NCBI GenBank assembly: GCA_016290775.1
Contig: JAEEVF010000001.1
Span: 186,001 to 250,000 of the forward strand
DNA: 64,000 nucleotides
Reading direction: 5' to 3'
Origin: Acetatifactor sp.
GTDB taxonomy: Bacteria > Bacillota > Clostridia > Lachnospirales > Lachnospiraceae
Shown: positions 1 through 7,829 of the stretch, piece by piece
How the letters are laid out: the number at the start of each line of letters is the position of its first letter
How positions within the stretch are numbered: the stretch's first letter is position 1
The notes under the pieces: model-generated
Seen by the model: the letters and a program-made list of their open reading frames with translations, nothing else
Told to the model about the DNA's origin: nothing
Databases searched by the model: none
Made by a program: the position numbers and the translations under genes

Positions 1-1
1 T

Positions 2-403
2 GGCTGGTATGAGGTGCGCGCCAGCGTCAAAAACACTTACAAGAGTCTTTTGATGCTGATCACGGGAAAGCTGACGAGGAAGGATGTGGCAGGGCCTGTT
101 GGCATGGCGCACATGGTAGGTGAGATCTACGAGGAGACCAAGGAGGATTGGCGCGACGTATTCGTGAATATGTTAAATCTCACCATGTTGATCTCCGTGA
201 GCCTTGGCATCATGAATATATTACCGCTTCCGGCGCTGGACGGAGGAAGGCTTGTCTTTTTGATCGTGGAAGTGTTCCGCGGCAAACCCGTGCCGCCGGA
301 AAAGGAAGGGCTGGTACACTTTGTAGGCCTCGTGTTTTTCATGATCTTGATGGTGGTGGTGCTCTTTAACGACGTCTCCAACATCCTGCACATTGGGTCT
401 TGA
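2..403 (+). CDS. rseP: RseP-type site-2 zinc metalloprotease (M50), 3' end only
   Basis: The frame is open from base 2, so the gene starts outside the window; the GTG at 14 in the ORF track is an internal Val codon. The visible part is the C-terminal end of an M50 intramembrane protease. It contains the LDG zinc-ligand region (NILPLPALDGGRL) inside a hydrophobic segment, followed by a short loop and a last hydrophobic helix (LVFFMILMVVVLF). In this family the LDG Asp is the third metal ligand, while HExxH and the PDZ domain lie upstream and out of view. The protein sits in the membrane and cleaves transmembrane substrates such as anti-sigma factors or signal-peptide remnants. In Firmicutes it usually follows uppS-cdsA-dxr, which cannot be checked here. 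Confidence 0.9.
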   Translation, partial: GWYEVRASVKNTYKSLLMLITGKLTRKDVAGPVGMAHMVGEIYEETKEDWRDVFVNMLNLTMLISVSLGIMNILPLPALDGGRLVFLIVEVFRGKPVPPEKEGLVHFVGLVFFMILMVVVLFNDVSNILHIGS

Positions 404-441
404 TTTTTCAAGCAACAAGCCCTATACTGATAGAAGTGAAA

Positions 442-480
442 CGTCTACCGGCGCTAAGGAAACTTAGGTGCGGGGAGACG
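442..480 (+). other. Strong GNRA-capped hairpin in the transaldolase leader
   Basis: The sequence reads CGTCT-aCC at the left and GG-GAGACG at the right. Inside are GCGCTAAG and CTTAGGTGC closed by a GAAA tetraloop, so almost all of the 39 bases pair. No T-run follows, so it is not an intrinsic terminator. It lies between the rseP stop and the aggaga ribosome site of the transaldolase gene. It may be an mRNA processing or stability element or a small regulatory leader. I do not recognise it as a known riboswitch class. Confidence 0.5.
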
Positions 481-518
481 CTCAATAACAAAATCAAAGA
501 GTAAAAGGAGAAACCGGC

Positions 519-1172
519 ATGAAATTTTTCGTTGATACCGCGAAGGTAGAGGACATTAAGAAGGCAAATGACATGGGCGTGATCTGTGGCGTAACCACGA
601 ACCCTTCCCTGATCGCTAAGGAAGGCAGAGATTTCGTAGAAGTGATCAAAGAGATCGCTTCCATCGTAGACGGACCCATCAGTGGCGAAGTAAAGGCTAC
701 GACCGTTGATGCTGAAGGCATGATCAAGGAAGGCCGCGAGATCGCAGCGATCCATCCCAACATGGTTGTTAAGATCCCTATGACCGTTGAAGGCCTGAAG
801 GCTTGTAAGGCACTGACCGCAGAAGGCATTAAGACCAACGTAACCCTGATCTTCTCCGCAAACCAGGCACTTCTGGCTGCAAGAGCAGGCGCTACCTATG
901 TATCTCCTTTCCTTGGCCGTCTGGATGACATCAGCACCAGAGGCGTAGATCTGATCCGTGAGATCGCTGACATCTTTGCAGTGGCAGGCATCAAGACCGA
1001 GATCATTGCAGCAAGCGTTCGCAATCCCATCCACGTTACCGATTGTGCACTGGCTGGCGCTGACATCGCAACCGTTCCTTACTCCGTGATCGAGCAGATG
1101 ACCAAGCATCCTCTTACGGACGCAGGCATCCTGAAGTTCCAGGCAGATTACAAGGCTGTTTTCGGTGAATAA
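519..1172 (+). CDS. Transaldolase / fructose-6-phosphate aldolase-like protein (small TalC/FSA subfamily)
   Basis: The 217-aa product is the short single-domain TIM-barrel transaldolase type. It starts MKFFVDTA, carries GVTTNPSL near residue 24 and the Schiff-base lysine in NMVVKIP at Lys85, the same position as in E. coli FsaA. Family members exchange a dihydroxyacetone unit between sugar phosphates in the non-oxidative pentose phosphate pathway, or act as F6P aldolases; sequence reading alone cannot separate these. The start at 519 follows aaaggagaaa. Codon use is strongly biased, which suggests high expression. It is followed by its own terminator, so it appears monocistronic behind a hairpin leader. 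Confidence 0.9.
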   Translation: MKFFVDTAKVEDIKKANDMGVICGVTTNPSLIAKEGRDFVEVIKEIASIVDGPISGEVKATTVDAEGMIKEGREIAAIHPNMVVKIPMTVEGLKACKALTAEGIKTNVTLIFSANQALLAARAGATYVSPFLGRLDDISTRGVDLIREIADIFAVAGIKTEIIAASVRNPIHVTDCALAGADIATVPYSVIEQMTKHPLTDAGILKFQADYKAVFGE

Positions 1173-1186
1173 GTAGAAAGCGACAA

Positions 1187-1218
1187 AGGCCTTCGGCAGT
1201 ATGCCGAAGGTCTTTTTT
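1187..1218 (+). terminator. Intrinsic terminator after the transaldolase gene
   Basis: GGCCTTCGGC-agt-atGCCGAAGG is followed by tctttttt. It lies 14 bases after the stop codon. Confidence 0.85.
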
Positions 1219-1251
1219 AGGAAAAGACGACATAAAGATCAGGTGGACAAT

Positions 1252-2349
1252 ATGAAAATTTTTCTCAAAAAACAAGTTCTGACAATTCTTCTTTGCGCCA
1301 TCCTTGCGATCACGCTGGCATCCTGCGAGAAAAAGCAGGAGGGGCAAAAGGACGCAACTTCCAGTCAAAGCGTGGAAGAGAGTAAGGAGACCGCGAGCAC
1401 CGCAGAAAGCACTTCTTCCGAACAGGCATCCATACAGACTCCTGAGCCGGAAGAACCCATAACGCTTCGGGTCGGCGCATTAAAGGGACCGACCACCATG
1501 GGCCTTTTGTTCCTGATGGACAAGCAAAAGAACGGAAATGCCTGGAATGATTATGAATTCCAGATGGCGACGGGCGCAGATGAGCTGTTGCCTCTCATGG
1601 TTTCAGGAAAGCTCGACATTGCGCTGGTGCCGGCCAACTTGGCAGCCATTCTGTACCAGAAGACGGAGGGCGGCATTGCCGTGATCGACATCAACACCCT
1701 CGGCGTACTCTATCTTGTGAGCAGTGACGATTCCATCCAAAAGATCGAGGACCTGCGCGGCAGGACGGTCTATCTGACCGGAAAGGGCACGACGCCGGAT
1801 TATGTGCTGCAGTACCTTTTGAAGGGCGCGGGACTTTCCACGGATGACGTGACGCTGGAATATAAATCCGAAGCAACGGAAGTGGCAGCAGTCCTTTCGC
1901 AGAAAAAGGAGGCCATTGGCTTTTTGCCGCAGCCCTTTGTGACGGCGGCCTGCATGCAAAATGAAAGCTTAAAGATCGTTCTTTCGGCAAACTTGCTTTG
2001 GAAAGAAATGAATGGAGACGACAAGGCACTTGTAACGGGCGTTACCGTGGTCCGCAAGGAAATCTTGGAGAAGTATCCTAAGGCGATCGAAACCTTCCTT
2101 GATGAGCATGTGGCTTCCACGCTGGCAATCAATGAAGACTGGACCAAAGGCGCGAAGCTGGCCGTGGAAGCTGGCATCGTCGCAAAGGAACCCATTGCGG
2201 AAAATGCCATTCCGTACTGTAACATCGCCTGCATTCATGGAGATGTCATGAAGGAGTGGCTCAGCTCGTACCTTCAGGTTCTTTACGATTTTGACAAGAC
2301 CGCCGTTGGCGGGAAGCTGCCGGAGGATGATTTCTACTACGTGCAATAA
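1252..2349 (+). CDS. ABC transporter substrate-binding lipoprotein (NitT/TauT/NMT1-like)
   Basis: The 365-aa product has a lipoprotein signal peptide ending ITLASC, so the mature protein is tethered to the outer face of the membrane. A Ser/Thr/Glu-rich linker follows, then a type II periplasmic-binding fold (RVGALKGPTTMGLLFL, ADELLPLMVSGKLDIALVP). This pattern resembles the aliphatic sulfonate, taurine and thiamine-precursor binding proteins. I chose ATG 1252 over the longer frame at 1201 because aggtgg precedes it and the signal peptide begins there. The frame at 1201 also overlaps the upstream terminator. The next gene encodes the matching permease and ATPase. The ligand cannot be named from sequence, and no TPP or other riboswitch is visible upstream. 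Confidence 0.85.
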   Translation: MKIFLKKQVLTILLCAILAITLASCEKKQEGQKDATSSQSVEESKETASTAESTSSEQASIQTPEPEEPITLRVGALKGPTTMGLLFLMDKQKNGNAWNDYEFQMATGADELLPLMVSGKLDIALVPANLAAILYQKTEGGIAVIDINTLGVLYLVSSDDSIQKIEDLRGRTVYLTGKGTTPDYVLQYLLKGAGLSTDDVTLEYKSEATEVAAVLSQKKEAIGFLPQPFVTAACMQNESLKIVLSANLLWKEMNGDDKALVTGVTVVRKEILEKYPKAIETFLDEHVASTLAINEDWTKGAKLAVEAGIVAKEPIAENAIPYCNIACIHGDVMKEWLSSYLQVLYDFDKTAVGGKLPEDDFYYVQ

Positions 2350-2361
2350 GCTGGCATGATG

Positions 2362-2387
2362 CGTGCCGTGCTTGCATGAGCACGCAC
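2362..2387 (+). other. Stem-loop between binding-protein and permease genes
   Basis: GTGC-c-GTGCT tgcatg AGCAC-GCAC forms a stem with a six-base loop and no T-run. In transport operons such hairpins often protect the 3' end of the binding-protein message so that it is made in excess over the membrane part. That role is an inference. Confidence 0.5.
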
Positions 2388-2421
2388 CAGGCGTAACAAT
2401 TTCAAACGACAGGAGGAAGCC

Positions 2422-3771
2422 ATGAAAGGCAAGGCGCGTTTTCAAAAGATCATACGTAAAACAGCCATTGTCCTTTTGTGGCTTTTTATTTGGCAAGGGG
2501 CGGGACTTCTGATCCGCAATCCCTTCTTATTTGCGACGCCGCTTCAGACGGCGAAGGCGCTTTTGCAAAACTTAGCGAACGATGATTTTTGGCGCACGGT
2601 CCTGATGACACTGTGTCGTATTGGCGCAGGTTTTTTCCTGGGCGTGATCGCAGGTATTTTGCTGGCAACGCTCAGTAAGGCATTTCCGCTCTTCGCGGAG
2701 ATCATTAGCCCCGTCATCTCGCTTGCAAAGACGGTTCCCGTCGTTTGCTTTGTGGTTTTGTTCCTGATCTGGTGGGGCGCCTCTTTTTTGTCCGTTGCCA
2801 TCAGTTTTCTCATGGTGTTTACGGCAGTTTACTTCAGCACGCTGGAGGGCCTTTTGGCCACGGACCGAAGCCTTCTTGAAATGGCGGAGGTCTTTCGGCT
2901 TCCCTTTGGTACAAAGGTGTTCTACCTTTACAGGACGGCGCTGAAGCCATTTTTCCTTGGGAGCCTAAAGACTGCTTTGGGTCTTGCATGGAAATCCGGC
3001 GTGGCCGCGGAGGTGATCGGCGTCCCGGCCCATTCGATCGGCGAAGGACTGTACCTCGCGAAGATATCCCTTGACACGGCAGGAATCTTTGCCTGGACGG
3101 TCGTTACTTGTTTGCTCTCGTTTGGATTTGAAAAGCTGGTGCTTTGGTTGGCAAAGCAACTTTTCGCGATGCAGGTGCCTTGCAAAGCGCCGAAGGAGGT
3201 TCAAGAAAAACTGGGGGAGATCCGACTTACAAACGTTCGGAAATCCTTTGGAGAGCAGAAGGTCCTTTCAAACTATTCCCTGACGCTTGCTCCGGGGGAG
3301 GAGAAGATGCTAAGCTGGCCTTCTGGTGCAGGTAAAACAACGCTTCTTCGGATCCTTTCCGGCCTGGAAAAGGCAGATGCAGGGGAAGTGACAGGCGCTG
3401 GAGTGGAAGCAGGGATCGGCATGCTCTTTCAGGAGGACAGGCTTCTTTTGGAGCAAAGCGCCCTTTGGAACGTTTACGTCGTGACTGGTTCCATGGAAAA
3501 GGCAAGGGATGCGCTAAAGCCGCTTTTGGAAGAGTCGCTTTGGGAGAAGCCTTGCAAGAGCCTTTCCGGCGGAGAACGGCGCCGCGTTGCGCTCGCCCGG
3601 GCCTTGGCGGCCGGCGGGAATCTTCTTCTTTTGGATGAGCCGTTTGCGGGGCTGGATGAAGAGAGGATCCTGATCTGCAGCGAGGAGATCAAAAAAAGCA
3701 AGAAACATCGGACAATTCTCATCGCAAGCCACGTAAAAAATGATTGTGTTTTTGAAGGAACTATGCTATAA
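2422..3771 (+). CDS. Fused ABC permease and ATP-binding protein (NitT/TauT family)
   Basis: The 449-aa product joins two ABC subunits that are normally separate. Residues 1 to about 255 form a BPD_transp_1-type permease with about six membrane segments and an EAA-like loop (MAEVFRLP...). From about 262 to the end is a compact ATPase. It has a P-loop (LSWPSGAGKTT, near 297-307), Q-loop (LFQED), signature LSGGERRRVALARAL (about 380), Walker B LLLLDEP (about 402) and switch His (IASHV). The first Gly of the P-loop (usually GPSGxGKTT) is Trp299. The ATPase is short, about 185 residues. ATG 2422 follows acaggaggaagcc. A fused half would form a homodimer, giving a complete importer with the upstream lipoprotein. 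Its stop codon TAA lies inside the -10 box of the tig promoter. Confidence 0.85.
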   Translation: MKGKARFQKIIRKTAIVLLWLFIWQGAGLLIRNPFLFATPLQTAKALLQNLANDDFWRTVLMTLCRIGAGFFLGVIAGILLATLSKAFPLFAEIISPVISLAKTVPVVCFVVLFLIWWGASFLSVAISFLMVFTAVYFSTLEGLLATDRSLLEMAEVFRLPFGTKVFYLYRTALKPFFLGSLKTALGLAWKSGVAAEVIGVPAHSIGEGLYLAKISLDTAGIFAWTVVTCLLSFGFEKLVLWLAKQLFAMQVPCKAPKEVQEKLGEIRLTNVRKSFGEQKVLSNYSLTLAPGEEKMLSWPSGAGKTTLLRILSGLEKADAGEVTGAGVEAGIGMLFQEDRLLLEQSALWNVYVVTGSMEKARDALKPLLEESLWEKPCKSLSGGERRRVALARALAAGGNLLLLDEPFAGLDEERILICSEEIKKSKKHRTILIASHVKNDCVFEGTML

Positions 3772-3772
3772 T
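3744..3772 (+). promoter_or_regulatory. SigA-type promoter for tig
   Basis: TTGTGT, a 17-base spacer, then TGC-TATAAT (extended -10). The last bases of the upstream CDS, including its stop codon, are part of the -10 box, so the promoter lies within the 3' end of the ABC gene. Predicted start of transcription is near 3779. Confidence 0.7.
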
Positions 3773-3866
3773 TCTAAACTGACTGTAATCGTAACCAATT
3801 TTGGGCCGCAAAGACAAAACGAGCGGCGAAAATGGAGGTACGGTAGTTTAAGGAGGAGAACTAAGA

Positions 3867-5153
3867 ATGAGTTTGCAGGTAGAAAAATTAGACCACAACA
3901 TGGCAAAGCTGACGATCGAAGTTGGCGCTGAGGAGCTGGAGGAGGCACTTCAGAAGGCATATCTGAAGAACAAGAACAAGATCAACGTTCCCGGCTTCCG
4001 CAAGGGCAAGGTGCCCCGCAAGATGATCGAGAAGATGTACGGCGAAGCCGTTTTCTATGAGGATGCAGCAAATGAGCTGATCCCGGATGCTTATGACAAG
4101 GCACTCGAGGAGTGCACCGAGGAGATCGTATCCTCTCCGAAGATCGAAGTAACGAGCATCGAGGCAGGCAAGGGCATGACCTTTACCGCTGAGGTTGCAT
4201 TAAAGCCTGAAGTTACCCTTGGCGACTACAAGGGCGTGACCGTTGAGAAGGCTGATCTTACCGTTACCGACGACGAGATCAACGCGGCGATCGATAAGGA
4301 AAGAGAGAGCAACGCAAGAGCCATCGTGATCACGGATCGTCCCGTAAAGGCCGGTGATGAGACCGTTATCGATTTCGAAGGCTTTGTTGACGGTGTTGCA
4401 TTTGACGGCGGCAAGGGCGAGAATTACCCTCTGACCATTGGTTCCGGCGCATTCATCCCTGGCTTTGAAGAGGGACTCATCGGCGCAAGCCTGAACGAGG
4501 AAGTGGACGTGAACGTAACCTTCCCCGAGGATTATCAGGCATCCGAGCTTGCTGGCAAGGCTGCAACTTTTAAGTGCACCGTAAAGGAGATCAAGGAGAA
4601 GGAGCTTCCTGAGCTGGATGATGAATTCGCAGCAGAGGTTTCCGAGTTTGATACCCTTGAGGAGTACAAGGCTGACGTTAAGAAGAACCTTGAAGAGAGA
4701 AAGGCTTCTGAAGCTAAGAGAGCAAAGACGGACGCTGCAATCGACGCTGCGATCGCCAATGCTACCATGGACATCCCTGAAGCAATGATCCAGACAACTC
4801 AGAGACAGATCCTTGACGAGTATGCACAGAACATGCAGGCACAGGGCCTTAGCCTTGAGCAGTACATGCAGTACACCGGTCTTGACACCGACACTCTGAT
4901 GGAGCAGATCAGACCTCAGGCTGAGAGCCGCATCAAGGGCCGCCTGGTTCTTGAGGCTGTTGCAAAGGCTGAGAAGATCGAAGCTTCCGAGGAAGATTTC
5001 GAAGCAGAAGTAAAGACCATGGCAGACGCATACAACATGGAGGCTGACAAGGTGAAGGAGCTTCTCGGCGAGAAGGGCAAGAAGTCCCTGCTCGAGGACA
5101 TCTGCATCAAGAAGGCACAGGAGCTCATCGTGGAGAACACGAAAGAGGCCTAA
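3867..5153 (+). CDS. tig: Trigger factor, ribosome-associated chaperone and peptidyl-prolyl isomerase
   Basis: The 428-aa product has the full trigger factor layout. The N-terminal ribosome-binding domain carries the signature PGFRKGKVPR near residues 42-51, matching the GFRxGxxP loop that binds ribosomal protein L23. An FKBP-like domain follows at about 150-240 (GDETVIDFEGFVDG, GSGAFIPGFEEGLIG), then a helical C-terminal chaperone region. It meets nascent chains at the exit tunnel. The ATG at 3867 has aaggaggag eleven bases upstream. Codon bias is strong. The tig-clpP-clpX order is classical in Firmicutes, but a terminator and a new promoter separate tig from clpP here. Confidence 0.97.
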   Translation: MSLQVEKLDHNMAKLTIEVGAEELEEALQKAYLKNKNKINVPGFRKGKVPRKMIEKMYGEAVFYEDAANELIPDAYDKALEECTEEIVSSPKIEVTSIEAGKGMTFTAEVALKPEVTLGDYKGVTVEKADLTVTDDEINAAIDKERESNARAIVITDRPVKAGDETVIDFEGFVDGVAFDGGKGENYPLTIGSGAFIPGFEEGLIGASLNEEVDVNVTFPEDYQASELAGKAATFKCTVKEIKEKELPELDDEFAAEVSEFDTLEEYKADVKKNLEERKASEAKRAKTDAAIDAAIANATMDIPEAMIQTTQRQILDEYAQNMQAQGLSLEQYMQYTGLDTDTLMEQIRPQAESRIKGRLVLEAVAKAEKIEASEEDFEAEVKTMADAYNMEADKVKELLGEKGKKSLLEDICIKKAQELIVENTKEA

Positions 5154-5192
5154 ACCTTAAGAACTTCAAGCGAAATGAGAATATGAGAAACG

Positions 5193-5229
5193 AAGGGCTG
5201 CGCCGCAAAAATGGCGAAGCCCTTTTTCT
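5193..5229 (+). terminator. Intrinsic terminator after tig
   Basis: AGGGCT-g-CGCC and GGCG-a-AGCCCT pair across gcaaaaat and are followed by ttttt. Confidence 0.8.
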
Positions 5230-5263
5230 TCCTTAAAGTTTTCTAAAAATTCACGCATTATCA

Positions 5264-5292
5264 TTGAAAAAAAGGTGATTTTGGGATATGCT
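5264..5292 (+). promoter_or_regulatory. Candidate promoter for clpP-clpX-engB
   Basis: TTGAAA, 17 bases, TATGCT. It lies between the tig terminator and clpP. No CtsR-type GGTCAAA direct repeat is visible here. Confidence 0.55.
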
Positions 5293-5346
5293 AAATAAGA
5301 CGCATCGTGTCAAGAAGAATATTATTGCGAAAGGCAGGATCAGTAA

Positions 5347-5937
5347 ATGAGTTTAATTCCTTATGTCATTGAGCAGACCAGTAAGGGAGAGAGGTCATAT
5401 GACATCTACTCCAGACTTTTGAAGGATAGGATCATTTTCCTCGGAGAGGAGGTCAATGACGTTTCGGCGAGCATCGTCGTTGCGCAGCTTCTTTTCCTTG
5501 AGGCAGAGGATCCCGATAAAGACATCCATCTGTACATCAACAGCCCCGGCGGCAGCATTTCCGCAGGCATGGCCATTTACGACACCATGCAGTACGTGAA
5601 ATGTGACGTTTCCACCGTTTGCATCGGCATGGCCGCAAGCATGGGCGCATTTCTTCTCGCAAGTGGCGCAAAGGGCAAGCGTTTTGCGCTTCCCAATGCC
5701 GAGATCATGATCCATCAGCCTCTTGGCGGAACCCAGGGCCAGGCGACGGAGATCGAGATCGCCGCAAAGCACATCTTGAAGACGAAAGAGAAAATGAATC
5801 GCATGCTCGCTGAGATGACGGGCCAGAGCTACGAGACCATCTGCGCGGACACCGACAGAGACAACTGGAAGAGCGCACAGGAAGCAATGGAGTACGGCCT
5901 TGTGGATAAGGTGATCGCTTCTCACGACAACGCATGA
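5347..5937 (+). CDS. clpP: ATP-dependent Clp protease proteolytic subunit
   Basis: The 196-aa serine peptidase has the catalytic triad at Ser98 (GMAASMGAF), His123 (MIHQP) and Asp172, the usual ClpP positions and length. The N-terminal residues [20 protein letters not shown] match the processed N-terminus that lines the axial pore. It forms a cytosolic 14-mer that degrades proteins unfolded by ClpX or a ClpC-type ATPase. It is followed after 15 bases by clpX, so the two are very likely co-transcribed. Confidence 0.98.
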   Translation: MSLIPYVIEQTSKGERSYDIYSRLLKDRIIFLGEEVNDVSASIVVAQLLFLEAEDPDKDIHLYINSPGGSISAGMAIYDTMQYVKCDVSTVCIGMAASMGAFLLASGAKGKRFALPNAEIMIHQPLGGTQGQATEIEIAAKHILKTKEKMNRMLAEMTGQSYETICADTDRDNWKSAQEAMEYGLVDKVIASHDNA

Positions 5938-5952
5938 TAAGGAGCTAAGTAA

Positions 5953-7215
5953 ATGGCAGGAAAGTTTAACGATGATAACGTCAAGTGTTCCTTTTGCGGC
6001 AAGCATCAGGGACAGGTCCGCAAACTGATCGCAGGACCTACGGGCGTATATATCTGCGACGAATGCGTCGAGATCTGCGAGGACATCATCGCGGAGGAAC
6101 TCGAGGATGAGGATCAGCAGGAAGAAAGCCCCATTGACATTAATCTTCTGAAACCAAAGGAGATCAAGCACTTTCTCGATGATTACGTGATCGGGCAGGA
6201 GGAAGCTAAAAAGGTTTTGTCCGTGGCGGTCTACAATCATTACAAGAGAGTGACGGCACCCAAATCCGTGGGTGACGTGGAGCTCCAGAAAAGTAACATC
6301 ATCATGATCGGGCCCACGGGTTCCGGTAAGACCTATCTGGCACAGACGCTTGCGAAGATCATTGGCGTTCCGTTTGCGATTGCAGACGCCACGACGCTGA
6401 CCGAGGCAGGCTACGTGGGTGAGGACGTGGAGAATATCCTCTTAAAGCTCATCCAGGCGGCAGACTATGACGTAGAGCGTGCGCAGTATGGCATTGTCTA
6501 TATCGACGAGATTGACAAGATCACAAAAAAGAGCGAGAACGTGTCCATCACGCGTGACGTCTCCGGTGAGGGCGTGCAGCAGGCACTCCTGAAGATCATC
6601 GAGGGAACCGTTGCGAGCGTGCCTCCCCAGGGCGGAAGAAAGCACCCGCATCAGGAACTCATCCAGATCGACACCACCAACATCCTGTTTATCTGCGGCG
6701 GTGCGTTTGACGGACTGGAAAAGATCGTGGAGGCAAGACTGGACCGCAAGGCCATCGGCTTTAACACCGAGGTTTCGGTCAAGTCCAATAAGGAGATCAG
6801 CGATCTGCTCGCCGAGGTTGTGCCTCAGGATCTGACCAAGTTTGGCCTGATCCCTGAATTCGTTGGACGCGTGCCCATCAATGTTTCGCTCCGCGGTCTT
6901 GACAAGGAAGCACTGATCCGCATCCTGAAGGAGCCGAAGAATGCTTTGATCAAGCAGTATCAGAAGCTCTTTGAGATGGATGAGGTGAAGCTTTCCTTTG
7001 ACGATGACGCGGTGGAGCTGATCGCGCAGAAGGCCTTTGACAGAAAGACCGGCGCGAGAGGACTGCGCTCCATTCTTGAGAACGTGATGATGGATACGAT
7101 GTATGAGATCCCTTCGGATGATACGATCGGTCATTGCGTGATCACGAAGGATGCAGTCGAAGGGACCCAGCCGCCTACCGTTTTCCGCAGGGAAAAGAAG
7201 GCTGCCGGGATTTAA
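5953..7215 (+). CDS. clpX: Clp protease ATP-binding subunit ClpX
   Basis: The 420-aa AAA+ unfoldase has an N-terminal C4 zinc-binding dimer domain (CSFC...CDEC) that recruits substrates and adaptors. It also has Walker A GPTGSGKT, the pore loop GYVG, Walker [10 protein letters not shown] and a sensor-2 GARGLRS. It unfolds tagged proteins and feeds them to ClpP. The start at 5953 follows aaggagctaagta. It stands between clpP and engB. The lon gene that often lies between clpX and engB is absent. Confidence 0.98.
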   Translation: MAGKFNDDNVKCSFCGKHQGQVRKLIAGPTGVYICDECVEICEDIIAEELEDEDQQEESPIDINLLKPKEIKHFLDDYVIGQEEAKKVLSVAVYNHYKRVTAPKSVGDVELQKSNIIMIGPTGSGKTYLAQTLAKIIGVPFAIADATTLTEAGYVGEDVENILLKLIQAADYDVERAQYGIVYIDEIDKITKKSENVSITRDVSGEGVQQALLKIIEGTVASVPPQGGRKHPHQELIQIDTTNILFICGGAFDGLEKIVEARLDRKAIGFNTEVSVKSNKEISDLLAEVVPQDLTKFGLIPEFVGRVPINVSLRGLDKEALIRILKEPKNALIKQYQKLFEMDEVKLSFDDDAVELIAQKAFDRKTGARGLRSILENVMMDTMYEIPSDDTIGHCVITKDAVEGTQPPTVFRREKKAAGI

Positions 7216-7232
7216 GGAAGGAACCATAAGTC

Positions 7233-7829
7233 ATGGTGATCAAGAACGTCGCACTTGAGACGGTCTGCGGCATAACCAGCAAGATCCCCGATAACGCGCT
7301 GCCGGAGGTAGCCTTTGCGGGGAAGAGCAACGTGGGAAAGAGTTCGCTCATCAATGCGCTGATGAACCGTAAGAACCTTGCGAGGACCAGTTCGCAGCCT
7401 GGCAAGACGCAGACCATCAATTTCTATAATATCAACAACGCCTTATATTTTGTGGATCTTCCAGGCTATGGCTATGCAAAGGTCAGCCTGGAGATCAAGG
7501 CAAAATGGGGCAAGATGATCGAGAATTATCTCAAAAAAAGCAAACAGTTAAAGCTTGTCTTCCTGCTGATCGACATTCGTCATGAACCGTCGGAAAACGA
7601 TCGCGTCATGTACAACTGGGTCAAGGACATGGGCTTTGCCCCGGTGATCATTGCAACGAAGCTCGATAAGATCAACCGCAGCCAGATCCAAAAGCAGGTG
7701 AAGCTGATCCGGGAAGGCTTAAAGGCAAGCAGTGAAACAGTGATCATTCCCTTCTCCGCAGAGACAAAGCAGGGCAGGGACGAGATCTACGCACTCTTAG
7801 ACCAGGTGGATTTGGGAGGTACAACGTGA
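7233..7829 (+). CDS. engB: Ribosome biogenesis GTPase EngB/YsxC
   Basis: The 198-aa TrmE-Era class GTPase has G1 AGKSNVGKSS, G3 DLPGYG and G4 TKLDK. Family members bind the 50S precursor and are needed for late large-subunit assembly. The start at 7233 follows aaggaaggaacc and lies 17 bases after clpX, so it belongs to the clpPX operon. Its TGA overlaps the GTG start of the next gene (GTGA), a sign of translational coupling. Confidence 0.95.
   Translation: MVIKNVALETVCGITSKIPDNALPEVAFAGKSNVGKSSLINALMNRKNLARTSSQPGKTQTINFYNINNALYFVDLPGYGYAKVSLEIKAKWGKMIENYLKKSKQLKLVFLLIDIRHEPSENDRVMYNWVKDMGFAPVIIATKLDKINRSQIQKQVKLIREGLKASSETVIIPFSAETKQGRDEIYALLDQVDLGGTT

Noticed and set aside
442-480. Purine or c-di-GMP riboswitch before the transaldolase gene
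   Set aside because: GTCTACC looked like a purine-aptamer junction, but the three-helix layout and the second junction are missing; the bases form a single hairpin.
408-1109. 233-aa minus-strand ORF opposite the transaldolase gene
   Set aside because: Mirror of a strongly codon-biased real gene; Cys/His-rich composition and no ribosome site.
1201-1251. N-terminal extension of the substrate-binding lipoprotein
   Set aside because: It would start inside the transaldolase terminator and hide the signal peptide; ATG 1252 has the ribosome site.
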